In this document: piece after piece, positions 51,416 through 59,061 of the stretch
Layout: each line of letters opens with the position of its first letter
How positions within the stretch are numbered: position 1 is the first letter of the stretch
Assembly (NCBI GenBank): GCA_964488025.1
Contig: CAZATJ010000003.1
Coordinates: 4,596-68,595 of the forward strand
From: UBA1568 sp964488025
GTDB taxonomy: Bacteria; Patescibacteriota; Minisyncoccia; Moranbacterales; UBA1568
Reading direction: 5' to 3'
Length of the DNA stretch: 64,000 nucleotides
Made by a program: the position numbers and the translations under genes
The notes under the pieces: model-generated
The model's input: only the letters and a program-made list of their open reading frames with translations
Database searches by the model: none
Told to the model about the DNA's origin: nothing

Positions 51416-52801
51416 ATGAACCACCAAACGACCCTCAATCCGCTTCACGAGCCCATCCTTTGGGTTTTCTTGATTGCCGTGACCGCCTTCACTGCCGTTG
51501 CCAGCTTTCTTCTTCACCTTTCTCTTTTTCTTCCACTTCTTCTCGTCGGTGGTATTCTCGCCCTCATTCTCCTCTTTCGGGATCCGATACTCCTCCTCTT
51601 CGGACTCATCATCGTGCGCATGTCGCTTGATTATTCATCACAGTATTTCAGCATCACCCTGTATGACATCACTCTCTCTCTTTCCCAATTTTTGGGTGTC
51701 GGCATCGCCCTGCTTGGTCTTATGCTTCTCATTCTGAAACGGAAACAATTGGCTACCTTTCCTCTTATCATCCCCTTCCTTATCATCTTCCTCTGGGGCA
51801 GCATGACCCTGTTTTATTCCCTCTCCACAAAAGCAACCCTCCAGGAACTGCTCCGAGTCTTCGACCTGTTCGCTCTCGGCTTTCTCGCCTATGTCACTAT
51901 ACGAACCACCAAAGACTTCAGACATCTGCTCCAAACCTTCTTCATAGCCAGCGTTCTGCCGGTCGCCTTCGGTCTCTATCAGTTCGTATCCCATATCGGA
52001 CTCCAGGATGAAAATGTTTCCGTACTCCGCATCTTTGGCACTTTCAGTCATCCTAACGTCTACAGCCTCTTTCTTTTTTCCGTGATCGTCTTCGGATTTC
52101 TCTATCTGATACTTTTTGGAGAAAGCGGCACGAAACGCCTGATGGTACTAATCATTCTCGGCGCACTCTCCGCCATGCTCGTTCTCACTTTCGCCCGAGT
52201 AGCCTGGATCGCGTTGTTTCTTTTCATCTTCCTGGTGGCACTCTTCCGCTATCGCCTCCTCCTCTTCCCACTCATCCTCTTTCCCTTCGTCCTCTTCGTT
52301 TTCTCGACAAACTTTCAGGAACGCGTTCATGAAAGCTTCCGCTCCGATCCGGACAGCTCCCTGGTCTGGCGACAGACGCTCTGGCAAGATGTCACCCGCT
52401 ATTCCATCCAGGAAGGACGCCTTCCCTTCGGATCCGGCATGGATACCTTTCCCAAAGTCTCCGAGAGTCTCCGTGGCACGAATCATGGCCCCAACGATCC
52501 ACATAATGATTTCGTGAAATTCTTCGTCGAGGGCGGAGTGGTCGGAATCACTGCCTTCATTCTCTACCTCTTTTCCCTGGGCTATCTCCTCATTCAGAAA
52601 TACCGTGAAAGTCAAAAAGGGAGCGCGCTCAAAATCGCTTTCGGTATCATGTTCATCTTCTTTCTCACTCTCGAACTCTCCGCCCTGACCGATAACATCT
52701 TCAAAAACACGCCGGTCCAGTGGCTCTTCTTCACCGCCTTCGGCGCTCTCCTAGCGCTTTCGGAAACAAAGCAAAAATTTTCCGAAAAAATCACTTCTTG
52801 A
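51416..52801 (+). CDS. O-antigen ligase / polymerase (Wzy-WaaL family)
   Basis: 461 aa with ten or more hydrophobic helices. The large external loop before the last helices holds SLVWRQTLWQDVTRY..GSGMDTFPKVSESLRGTNHGPNDPHNDFVKFFVEGGVVGI. GxGxxxF and the HNxxL-like HNDFVKFFVEGG are the family signature. Joins repeat units or transfers them to a carrier. Ends the plus-strand pair with the methyltransferase. Confidence 0.9.
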   Translation: MNHQTTLNPLHEPILWVFLIAVTAFTAVASFLLHLSLFLPLLLVGGILALILLFRDPILLLFGLIIVRMSLDYSSQYFSITLYDITLSLSQFLGVGIALLGLMLLILKRKQLATFPLIIPFLIIFLWGSMTLFYSLSTKATLQELLRVFDLFALGFLAYVTIRTTKDFRHLLQTFFIASVLPVAFGLYQFVSHIGLQDENVSVLRIFGTFSHPNVYSLFLFSVIVFGFLYLILFGESGTKRLMVLIILGALSAMLVLTFARVAWIALFLFIFLVALFRYRLLLFPLILFPFVLFVFSTNFQERVHESFRSDPDSSLVWRQTLWQDVTRYSIQEGRLPFGSGMDTFPKVSESLRGTNHGPNDPHNDFVKFFVEGGVVGITAFILYLFSLGYLLIQKYRESQKGSALKIAFGIMFIFFLTLELSALTDNIFKNTPVQWLFFTAFGALLALSETKQKFSEKITS

Positions 52802-52811
52802 GTAAAAAAAG

Positions 52812-52853
52812 AAGGGCTCCGAAACGTTGCTTACGCATTATTTCGAAACCCTT
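52812..52853 (-). terminator. Terminator of the 202-codon secreted-protein gene
   Basis: AAGGG and CGAAA arms pair with TTTCG and CCCTT across a 17-base loop, then CTTTTTTT on the minus strand. Confidence 0.85.
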
Positions 52854-52903
52854 GTGCTGGAACCGCGTCACGCTGGACGCGAGTCCCTGCCGGCCTGGCC
52901 GAC

Positions 52904-53512
52904 TTACTTCTTGGTGGCGAGCGCCGTACGCGTCGCCTGGTCGAGCTTGACCACCGTCGAGCCGTCGAAGCACCAGCCCGTCATGGGACTGCCATTGACG
53001 TTCTTGGTGGACCACGCCGCCGGATGTCCAGACCAGACGCGCTGGCCGTCCGGCAAGACGCCGACCCAGGTCACGACGCGGCAGCGCTCTTCGCCCTTCT
53101 GGAAGGTCATCGTCACCGCGCCGTCAGCGAGCTTGCCGCTCGCCTTGGCCTTGTCGACCGTGATGGCCATGAGCTCTTCGCTCATTTCGCCCCAGTCACG
53201 ACCGAGGCCCATGGCGTAGATGGTCGTGCCGGCGGGCAACGTGTACAGACTGACTTGCTTCTTCGTCGGCGCATCTTGCGCCTTCTTCATGGGCTTCATG
53301 CCCTTCAAGTCGGTGAACGAGACGCCGATGACGCCGGTCAGGGTGACGGTGTAGGCATTGTCCTTGACAGCGGATGCCGTCAAGCCGATGCCACCGCCGC
53401 CAGCCGGGTCGTACCCTGCAACACCGGACAGCGGGTCCGCGGCCATGACGGCTGCGGAGACGGAGATGATCGCCAGAGCGATCAGGCTTTTGGGAACGAA
53501 CTTCGTCTTCAT
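52904..53512 (-). CDS. Cassette island: secreted protein, 202 aa
   Basis: ATG 53512 follows AAGGAG six bases upstream. Sec signal peptide: MKTKFVPKSLIALAIISVSAAVMA with cleavage before ADP. The mature part begins DPLSGVAGYDPAGGGGIGL (Gly-rich) and has two cysteines (ERCRVVTW and TGWCFDGSTVV). No known family. The codon choice is GC-rich compared with the O-antigen ligase gene just downstream. Own promoter, a structured 125-base leader and own terminator. Likely in the periplasm-equivalent space or outside. Confidence 0.82.
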   Translation of the reverse strand: MKTKFVPKSLIALAIISVSAAVMAADPLSGVAGYDPAGGGGIGLTASAVKDNAYTVTLTGVIGVSFTDLKGMKPMKKAQDAPTKKQVSLYTLPAGTTIYAMGLGRDWGEMSEELMAITVDKAKASGKLADGAVTMTFQKGEERCRVVTWVGVLPDGQRVWSGHPAAWSTKNVNGSPMTGWCFDGSTVVKLDQATRTALATKK

Positions 53513-53546
53513 ATCGTGCTCCTTCGCACAGTGGTTGGGTGATGAG

Positions 53547-53593
53547 ATGTGCCTGACACATCGACCCAACCGAGGTTGGATGTTCAGGCACAT
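53547..53593 (-). promoter_or_regulatory. Structured leader hairpin of the 202-codon gene
   Basis: A 10-bp stem ATGTGCCTGA / TCAGGCACAT encloses an inner stem CCAAC / GTTGG. It lies in the transcribed leader, some 35 bases before the ATG. A regulatory or mRNA-stability role is possible. Confidence 0.55.
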
Positions 53594-53643
53594 TTCAAAC
53601 CTTGTCGGTCGGTATCTCTTGCAAGACACCATCTGGACTCATC

Positions 53644-53672
53644 ACTATACACCCATTTCCATTTTCTGTCAA
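53644..53672 (-). promoter_or_regulatory. Promoter of the 202-codon gene
   Basis: Minus strand TTGACA (53672-53667), 17-base spacer, TATAGT (53649-53644). Confidence 0.86.
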
Positions 53673-53694
53673 GATGTCACTTTTTGCTCTATAA

Positions 53695-53733
53695 AGCCAA
53701 TATTTCCTCTATCTTGCATCTGAAAATATGGCT
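53695..53733 (-). terminator. Weak terminator of the 53735-55004 unit
   Basis: AGCCATATTT / AAATATTGGCT stem (one bulge) just past the stop codon, followed by TTATAG only. Modest U content. Confidence 0.5.
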
Positions 53734-53734
53734 G

Positions 53735-54520
53735 TTAGTGCCAGTAGGCCTTGGGCACTCGAATGGTCAAAAACCGACCACCCGTATCTCCGAACCAGTC
53801 AGACATCCAGGCCTCGCAGTTGTTGGCCGGGTTGTCGCTTCGGTTCTTCCGGCTCTCTGGGTTCTGGCACTCCGGATCGAAACCCGTATAGCCGTCACCC
53901 ATACCCCGCCACCAGTCGAGACCGATCTGCAGCCTGGCCGCTCCGGAGATCCTGACCTCCATTTCGACCAGGTAGCGCGCTCCCGGCTTGTTATCCAACC
54001 GTGGATCGCTCCAGTTGTGAAAAAGCCGCCGGGCAATTTTTCCGGGGTCGACGTTATACGCCGCCTCTTCATAATCGTAGACCAGCTCGCTCTCACCGGT
54101 ACCGTCCGTCTCGCCGAACCACTGTTCGACGTCCCGACCATTTCTGGTAAGTGTCCTCGGAAAGATGCCACCACTCCCGACGCCGTCCGTCCCCTTGCCG
54201 TCAAAGGTGATGGTCTGCACCAGCTTCGGAGCAGACGTGCCCACCTGCTCGTAGACCTTCCACGAACGGATAGAGACCTTGGATTCTCCTACAGCACAGG
54301 ACAAGGCATTTGCCACGGTGATGTGACTGATGACCGTATGGAAATACGGTGGCGGCGTTGCTCTGCCTGGATGATGGTGCTCTCCCTTCCAGATGGCGCC
54401 TTGCGGAACCAGAGGCAAAGTGTTCACCAATGTCCCTGGCGGACAGACCTGCGTCACGGGGTTGGCCCACAGTGACGCAGTGCACAAGAGCCAAGCTATG
54501 GCTATCAACAACCTTGTCAT
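53735..54520 (-). CDS. Cassette island: secreted protein, 261 aa
   Basis: ATG 54520 (MTRLLIAIAWLLCTASLWA, cleavage before NP) follows AAGGAGG six bases upstream. The mature protein has cysteines in TQVCPPG, NALSCAVG, DPECQNP and NNCEAW, likely two disulfides. Jelly-roll-like beta content is suggested by MEVRISGAARLQIGLDWWRGMGDGYTGF. The stretch KNRSDNPANNCEAWMSDWFGDTGG near the C-terminus is striking for Asn and Trp. No family recognised. Follows the 152-codon gene after 25 bases, one operon. Confidence 0.8.
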   Translation of the reverse strand: MTRLLIAIAWLLCTASLWANPVTQVCPPGTLVNTLPLVPQGAIWKGEHHHPGRATPPPYFHTVISHITVANALSCAVGESKVSIRSWKVYEQVGTSAPKLVQTITFDGKGTDGVGSGGIFPRTLTRNGRDVEQWFGETDGTGESELVYDYEEAAYNVDPGKIARRLFHNWSDPRLDNKPGARYLVEMEVRISGAARLQIGLDWWRGMGDGYTGFDPECQNPESRKNRSDNPANNCEAWMSDWFGDTGGRFLTIRVPKAYWH

Positions 54521-54545
54521 TGTGAACCTCCTTCTGCGGTTGAGA

Positions 54546-55004
54546 TCAGCAGCCAGAAGACTGCAGGTTTTTGATGATGAGCTCGCCGTCGACCCCTTGC
54601 AGGCCGATGCGAACCACGACGTCCGACATGTTGGGCGGAAAGATCCATTCCCGCTTGATAGCACGGAATTCATCCGTCGGACCGGCACGCCAGTCGGATG
54701 CCCACTTCTGGGACCCGCCGGCCATCATCTCGTAGTCGAAATGGACGCCGTGGTAGGACTTGCTCCCACCCTTGACGCCCATCGCCTTGTACTCGGCCGA
54801 AAGCGTGAACTTCTTGCCGGCACAGTTCTGAGGAACCAGGCGCAGACCCGGGAATTCATCACCCCCAGACGCACCGGTGATGGTGTAGGTGTCGCCGTCC
54901 TTCTTGACAGCGCCTTCCGTCTGCCACGCATCGGCAGCGAAAGCGCTCGCCGCAGCGAAGAAAAGGGGGAAAAGAGCGAATGCTGGAAAAGAGGCGGTTC
55001 TCAT
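54546..55004 (-). CDS. Cassette island: secreted protein, 152 aa
   Basis: ATG 55004 after CAGGAG. Signal peptide MRTASFPAFALFPLFFAAASAFA, cleavage before ADAW. The mature chain looks like a beta sandwich of the carbohydrate-binding kind: DTYTITGASGGDEFPGLRLVPQNCAGKKFTLSAEYKAMG, then HGVHFDYEMMAGG and DVVVRIGLQGVDGELIIKNLQSSGC. Two cysteines could pair. Reminiscent of CBM-like modules, by shape only. First gene of the two-gene unit. Confidence 0.8.
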   Translation of the reverse strand: MRTASFPAFALFPLFFAAASAFAADAWQTEGAVKKDGDTYTITGASGGDEFPGLRLVPQNCAGKKFTLSAEYKAMGVKGGSKSYHGVHFDYEMMAGGSQKWASDWRAGPTDEFRAIKREWIFPPNMSDVVVRIGLQGVDGELIIKNLQSSGC

Positions 55005-55063
55005 GTGAAACTCCTGTTGGTAAGGGGCTGGGAATCATTTCGTCCGCACGTCGCGAACCGTAC

Positions 55064-55092
55064 AGTATAGCAAAAAATAGGTATTTTGTCAA
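55064..55092 (-). promoter_or_regulatory. Promoter of the 55004-53735 operon
   Basis: Minus strand TTGACA (55092-55087), 17-base spacer, TATACT (55069-55064). Confidence 0.88.
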
Positions 55093-55140
55093 GCCGAGTA
55101 AACACATTTCTGCTCTTAAAAAATCGTGTAAAAAAGATCA

Positions 55141-55172
55141 AGGGCAGGTCGTTCGGATGAACTTCCTGCCCT
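55141..55172 (-). terminator. Terminator of the 57989-55299 operon
   Basis: AGGGCAGG / CCTGCCCT with inner GTTC / GAAC, then TGATCTTTTTT on the minus strand. It lies about 125 bases past the LysM gene; that gap has no credible gene. Confidence 0.82.
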
Positions 55173-55298
55173 GTGATTGCGAATGATGTCGCTGACTTCC
55201 TTCTCTCTTTGAACCGGTACGTCACCGCGTGCTCCTGTATTGCTACAGTGCATGTTGGCGCATACCCTTTTTATAGTCTCATAAGAGAGCGTGTTCAG

Positions 55299-56831
55299 TC
55301 AGTCGATCGCAACGCCCAGAGCTTCAAGGCTCCGGATCATCGCGTTCCACCGTTCTTCCTGCACATGGAGCTTGTAGTGCCGCCCAGCGCCGTAGGTGAG
55401 CGTCGCTCCGAGGGTGTTGCCGATATCGGCGAAGTGGGGCCCTGCTCCCAGCCCCCACACCTTATTGACAGTCCGGAGACCGACATAGGCATGACCAGAA
55501 GTAGGATTAGGCGCCGTTTTGTTGGCACCGACTTCCACGAAAGGCTGCAGTTTGGCTGCCAGACCTTGGTTGCCCAAGTTCTTCGACAAGAACACTCGCC
55601 CGCCGACGCCCAGGATGTACTTCGTATCCGGAATCGTCGATGCATCAAGTGCTTTGCCTTCCCAGCTGTGCGACTTCGTTTGTGAGAACGGGTCGCAAAA
55701 GCTGGCCCAAAGCTGCCATTCGGGAACCCACTTCTCGCCATCCTTTTCACGGGAGGCGTCAGTGTAGCTCGCCGATGCACACCACAGGCTCGTGTACCGT
55801 TTTTGCTGGTACTGGCCGCTTGCGTCATGACCCCGCTCCCACAGGCCACCGATCATGGGAAACTTGATCCCCACGTCACGACGGTTGTTGAAGCTGAACT
55901 TCTGAGCGAGGCCAAAGGCAGCCGTCTCACCGCTGTAGCGATACCCATCGGGGGTACCACCATTCCAAAGGCTAAACGATCCGCCACCGCCGAGCGCGTA
56001 GCGTCCCCAGTCGTAATACTTGATGACCGGGTAGCCCGCCCCTTCGCCGCCGGCATAGCGCACGTCTTTGTCACCACCGATGAAGAAGCCTAAGTCCCAA
56101 TCATAGTCGCGGGCGACCTGTTCGGCCTCCTGCTCTTGCAGTGGAACAACAGGCTCCTCCGGTCGAACCATTGTCGGAACGAGTTCCGGTTCCGGTACTT
56201 TCGAAACCGTTACCGGAGGCGGAGCAATCACCACCTTGGTGAAGGTCGAGGGATTGCCACAGCGACGCGGATCAGCAAGGAAGATTCCTCCGCCCAAGTC
56301 GTATGTGTCCATGACTTCCGGCTGCCCACCTTCTTCAGGAGAACAAATCGGCTTGTCATGAATGTGCACCACCTTACCGGTCTTGCTCTGGTACAGCATT
56401 TCATTGAAGATCTGCCTTCCCACAAGCTCCTTGCTTGTCGCCTTCTCGCCAAGGACAACCTTCTCCTTCGCCACCGCCTTTTGTTCCGGCGAGAGCGTCG
56501 TCAATAGGTCGATTCCTTGGAGCGTCCGTGCCAGATTGTGTTCCGGATTGAACGGAGCCACACCAAGCGTGATGCACGCCTGTGACACAGCAGGTTGAGA
56601 TGATCTCTTCATGGCGACGTCACGACCCGGGAACCGGATCGTTTGGCCGACCGTAATGAGGTTGCAGTTGGCAAGACCGTTGTAGGAGCAAAGCCCCTTC
56701 CAGTCGTAGCCTGCCTGCTTCGCGATCGTGCCGAGCGTCTCGCCCGACACGACCTTATGAGCCGCTTCTCCGGCCCACGCACCACTCGCCCCGAAGAGCA
56801 AAGCGGTGGCGAGTAGCCACTTCTTGTTCAT
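55299..56831 (-). CDS. Cassette island: LysM protein with beta-barrel-like C-terminal region
   Basis: 510 aa. Signal peptide MNKKWLLATALLFGASGAWA, then a LysM domain (about 24-69, HKVVSGETLGTIAKQAGYDWKGLCSYNGL) that binds peptidoglycan. Residues 90-230 are a polar, Pro/Glu-rich middle. Residues about 250-480 alternate short aromatic and polar strands (YALGGGGSFSLWNGG, KYILGVGGRVFLSK, LAAKLQPFVEVGANK, LGAGPHFADIGNTLGATLTYG), like an outer-membrane barrel. SD GGAAGGA. It lies 18 bases after the lipoprotein gene. A barrel would be odd for a monoderm; family not identified. Confidence 0.82.
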   Translation of the reverse strand: MNKKWLLATALLFGASGAWAGEAAHKVVSGETLGTIAKQAGYDWKGLCSYNGLANCNLITVGQTIRFPGRDVAMKRSSQPAVSQACITLGVAPFNPEHNLARTLQGIDLLTTLSPEQKAVAKEKVVLGEKATSKELVGRQIFNEMLYQSKTGKVVHIHDKPICSPEEGGQPEVMDTYDLGGGIFLADPRRCGNPSTFTKVVIAPPPVTVSKVPEPELVPTMVRPEEPVVPLQEQEAEQVARDYDWDLGFFIGGDKDVRYAGGEGAGYPVIKYYDWGRYALGGGGSFSLWNGGTPDGYRYSGETAAFGLAQKFSFNNRRDVGIKFPMIGGLWERGHDASGQYQQKRYTSLWCASASYTDASREKDGEKWVPEWQLWASFCDPFSQTKSHSWEGKALDASTIPDTKYILGVGGRVFLSKNLGNQGLAAKLQPFVEVGANKTAPNPTSGHAYVGLRTVNKVWGLGAGPHFADIGNTLGATLTYGAGRHYKLHVQEERWNAMIRSLEALGVAID

Positions 56832-56849
56832 GATGATCCTTCCATAGGT

Positions 56850-57989
56850 TTAGGGTGAGCTGCTCGGAAGCAGCCCGGTGTGGACTACTTCTTTCTGCAT
56901 AGCACCTTTCTCCTTGGTGCGGAACGACAAACGCTCTTTCAGAAGATCGAGCGCTTCCCACAATGCCTTCACGCGTGGCACGATCGCTTCGCCGATTTCC
57001 CAACCGGACTTGCGTCCGTCGAAATCGAGATCGAAGGAAACATTTCTCGAGGACGAATCCCCGAGATACTGCTCCAGATCGCTCTTCAGCGAGTTGTACC
57101 CGCGCAAGTACCGACCCAGGGCTGCATTGGCCTCGGGTGCCGAGTACTGCCGTTCCCCGAAGGGCCCGACGTACAGGTCTTCACCGGTACTCGCCAGTGC
57201 GACACCGACCGAAATCGCCGTGCCAATCACCGAAGGGATGGCAATGGTCAGACCTCGCTCGGCAATGCGTTCGCCTTGGGTGACCTGGCGCAAATCGCCC
57301 ACGACTTGCGGACGGAGCGCCAGCGGGTGGATGGAATAGACCCGGCCATCGCTTTGCAGCGACGCCTTGGAAAAATCCGCCCGAATACCGGAGAGGAGCC
57401 GTTCCCCTGCCCCAGTATCTTTCACTTCGTGAGCACGAGCCTCGGAAGGAAATGTCTGCAGAAACGCTGCATCCACTATCCCAAGGCAATTCTTGCTCGG
57501 TGGCAGCCTGAGTAGATCGCCGGAGACGGTGAGAAGCTTGGTGTACGCGCCCGAAGACACGTACACGTTCACTGGCTCACCGGCCGGCACCACCAGGTCA
57601 GACATGACCACAGTAAGCACCGGAGAGGTCAAGGGGTTTTTCATGATGGCAGGAAAGAATCGCTTCTCTCCGGTGCGCTTGTTCATCACAAACGCTTGCC
57701 ACACATAGCGCGGGTAGTGTTCCTGAGTGCGAGCTTCCTCGCCCTCCACGAACCATCCCAGCGCATCCCCGATCCACTCCGGTGGGATCCGTACCTGAAC
57801 CACCGTCGCTTTGGTCAGCGACCGAGTGTCAACACCTTGGAGCGCGAGCGCTTTCCAGTGTTGCGGTACTTCACACACCTGTTCACCGGTAATCTTGCCC
57901 GAGGGCAGTTCATCGCCGGTGAACCGAACATTTGTGGCACACCCCGAGAGGAGTGCCAGCACGATCGCGAACAAAACGCGATAACTCAT
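56850..57989 (-). CDS. Cassette island: lipoprotein, 379 aa
   Basis: ATG 57989 after AGGAGA. Lipobox LLSGC with Cys17 follows a short hydrophobic signal, so it would be lipid-anchored. The mature part has beta-rich stretches (KATVVQVRIPPEWIGDAL, VLTVVMSDLVVPAGEPVNVYVSSGAYTKLLTV). A hydrophobic segment GLTIAIPSVIGTAISVGVALAS near residue 250 may be membrane-buried. A helical C-terminus follows (LKSDLEQYLGD, ALWEALDLLKERLSF). No family recognised. First gene of the unit containing the LysM protein, which suggests a joint envelope role. Confidence 0.8.
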   Translation of the reverse strand: MSYRVLFAIVLALLSGCATNVRFTGDELPSGKITGEQVCEVPQHWKALALQGVDTRSLTKATVVQVRIPPEWIGDALGWFVEGEEARTQEHYPRYVWQAFVMNKRTGEKRFFPAIMKNPLTSPVLTVVMSDLVVPAGEPVNVYVSSGAYTKLLTVSGDLLRLPPSKNCLGIVDAAFLQTFPSEARAHEVKDTGAGERLLSGIRADFSKASLQSDGRVYSIHPLALRPQVVGDLRQVTQGERIAERGLTIAIPSVIGTAISVGVALASTGEDLYVGPFGERQYSAPEANAALGRYLRGYNSLKSDLEQYLGDSSSRNVSFDLDFDGRKSGWEIGEAIVPRVKALWEALDLLKERLSFRTKEKGAMQKEVVHTGLLPSSSP

Positions 57990-58038
57990 GTCGCTCTCCT
58001 GGGTTGGGTTGCATTTCCTCTATCCGACGGACAGAGGC

Positions 58039-58063
58039 ACTAAACTAACTAAACTAACTGAAC
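58039..58063. repeat. Tandem ACTAA-type repeats upstream of the lipoprotein gene
   Basis: Three near-copies of AACTAAACT run through the promoter (-10 region) of the lipoprotein operon. They could be an operator or simple slippage repeat. Confidence 0.6.
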
Positions 58064-58076
58064 ACAAATTGGTAAA
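58048..58076 (-). promoter_or_regulatory. Candidate promoter of the lipoprotein/LysM operon
   Basis: Minus strand TTTACC (58076-58071), 17-base spacer, TTTAGT (58053-58048). Weaker than the other island promoters and embedded in tandem repeats. Confidence 0.5.
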
Positions 58077-58146
58077 GATCAAAAACGAAACAATCCTAGG
58101 AAGAAAGCAGTGATGACGATAACGCCGCACCGCTCTCTTCCTAAGA

Positions 58147-58174
58147 ACCCAGCACCAAAACTCTGGTGCTGGGT
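58147..58174 (-). terminator. Perfect 11-bp hairpin after the Wzz-like gene
   Basis: ACCCAGCACCA / TGGTGCTGGGT with a six-base loop, TTCTTA on the minus strand. A terminator without a long T-run. Confidence 0.65.
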
Positions 58175-58186
58175 GACACGAACAAG

Positions 58187-58852
58187 TTACACCAACATCT
58201 CATTCAAAGGGACTTCGTCATCTCTCGAAGCATACCGGGGACTCGATTCGAATTTGACGACGATAAAGAAGGCTGAGAGAAACACTCCGGCCAAAAAAGC
58301 AGCAAAGGTTACTTTCAGCATCTTGGAAAAGTCGGGATTTTCGGAAAGAATTGGTCCGGAAAGAATGCGGATCTCCACGCTCTTCTCATCACCGCCACGG
58401 AACAGGGTATTCTTCTCGGTCAGCACGATGGCAATGCCATCCATGACACGAGCAATATCGCGTTCGCGATCGCCTTTAACCGTGACACTCAAGATACCAA
58501 GCTCAAGGTTATTTTCTACGGCGACCATCTTTTTCCAGGCAATCAGACGCCGTCCCTTATCAAAGGGTAGAAATTCTTTGTTGACCTTGCCGGTTTCTAC
58601 CAGCGCATCAACGAAACGCTCACTATAGAGCGCTTCACCCAAAACCTTCCCCAGGTACTCAGAAGATTTGAACTGAGTATAGAAGTCCTGATTGGTAGCA
58701 TTCGTCTGGACAACCAAAAAGTCCATCTTGGTCTGGAAGGGCCTCTCCGTCATAATAAGACCGAAGAATCCCAAGGCGCCAAAAAGGAGACCCCAAATAA
58801 TAAGGGTTCCAATCTTCGACCGCAACAACACGAACAGATACTGATTTCCCAT
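58187..58852 (-). CDS. Wzz-like membrane protein (short)
   Basis: 221 aa from ATG 58852 (MGNQYLFVLLRSKIGTLIIWGLLFGALGFFGLIM). Two membrane helices, at about 14-34 and 180-200 (LKVTFAAFLAGVFLSAFFIVVKF), flank a periplasmic-type domain with helical character (SSEYLGKVLGEALYSERFVDALVETGKV), the polysaccharide co-polymerase plan. No cytoplasmic kinase. A second, longer Wzz-like protein is at 42000-43040, so the locus has two. Confidence 0.78.
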   Translation of the reverse strand: MGNQYLFVLLRSKIGTLIIWGLLFGALGFFGLIMTERPFQTKMDFLVVQTNATNQDFYTQFKSSEYLGKVLGEALYSERFVDALVETGKVNKEFLPFDKGRRLIAWKKMVAVENNLELGILSVTVKGDRERDIARVMDGIAIVLTEKNTLFRGGDEKSVEIRILSGPILSENPDFSKMLKVTFAAFLAGVFLSAFFIVVKFESSPRYASRDDEVPLNEMLV

Positions 58853-58880
58853 AGGTGTACACACAATTTATAGACCTTGC

Positions 58881-58909
58881 ATACTACCAAAAAATGAGAG
58901 AAATGTCAA
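58881..58909 (-). promoter_or_regulatory. Promoter of the short Wzz-like gene
   Basis: Minus strand TTGACA (58909-58904), 17-base spacer, TAGTAT (58886-58881). Confidence 0.82.
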
Positions 58910-59023
58910 CCCCCTGACTCCGGTGTTTGATTTTTCCCCTATGAAAGGGAAAAAATGACGTTCCTTACCCGTCCCGTATCGTGAGTCGACGATGAAAACC
59001 AGAGGGGCTTTCCAAATCAAAAA

Positions 59024-59040
59024 CCCCTCACAGGGAGGGG
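59024..59040 (-). terminator. rseP terminator
   Basis: CCCCTC / GAGGGG with five-base loop, then TTTTTGAT on the minus strand. Confidence 0.82.
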
Positions 59041-59061
59041 TCCTTTGAAGCAATTTCTTCT

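Noticed and set aside
55173..55298. Short frame after the LysM gene (from a GTG with AGGAG)
   Set aside because: It runs through the terminator hairpin and into the next operon's promoter; no credible product.
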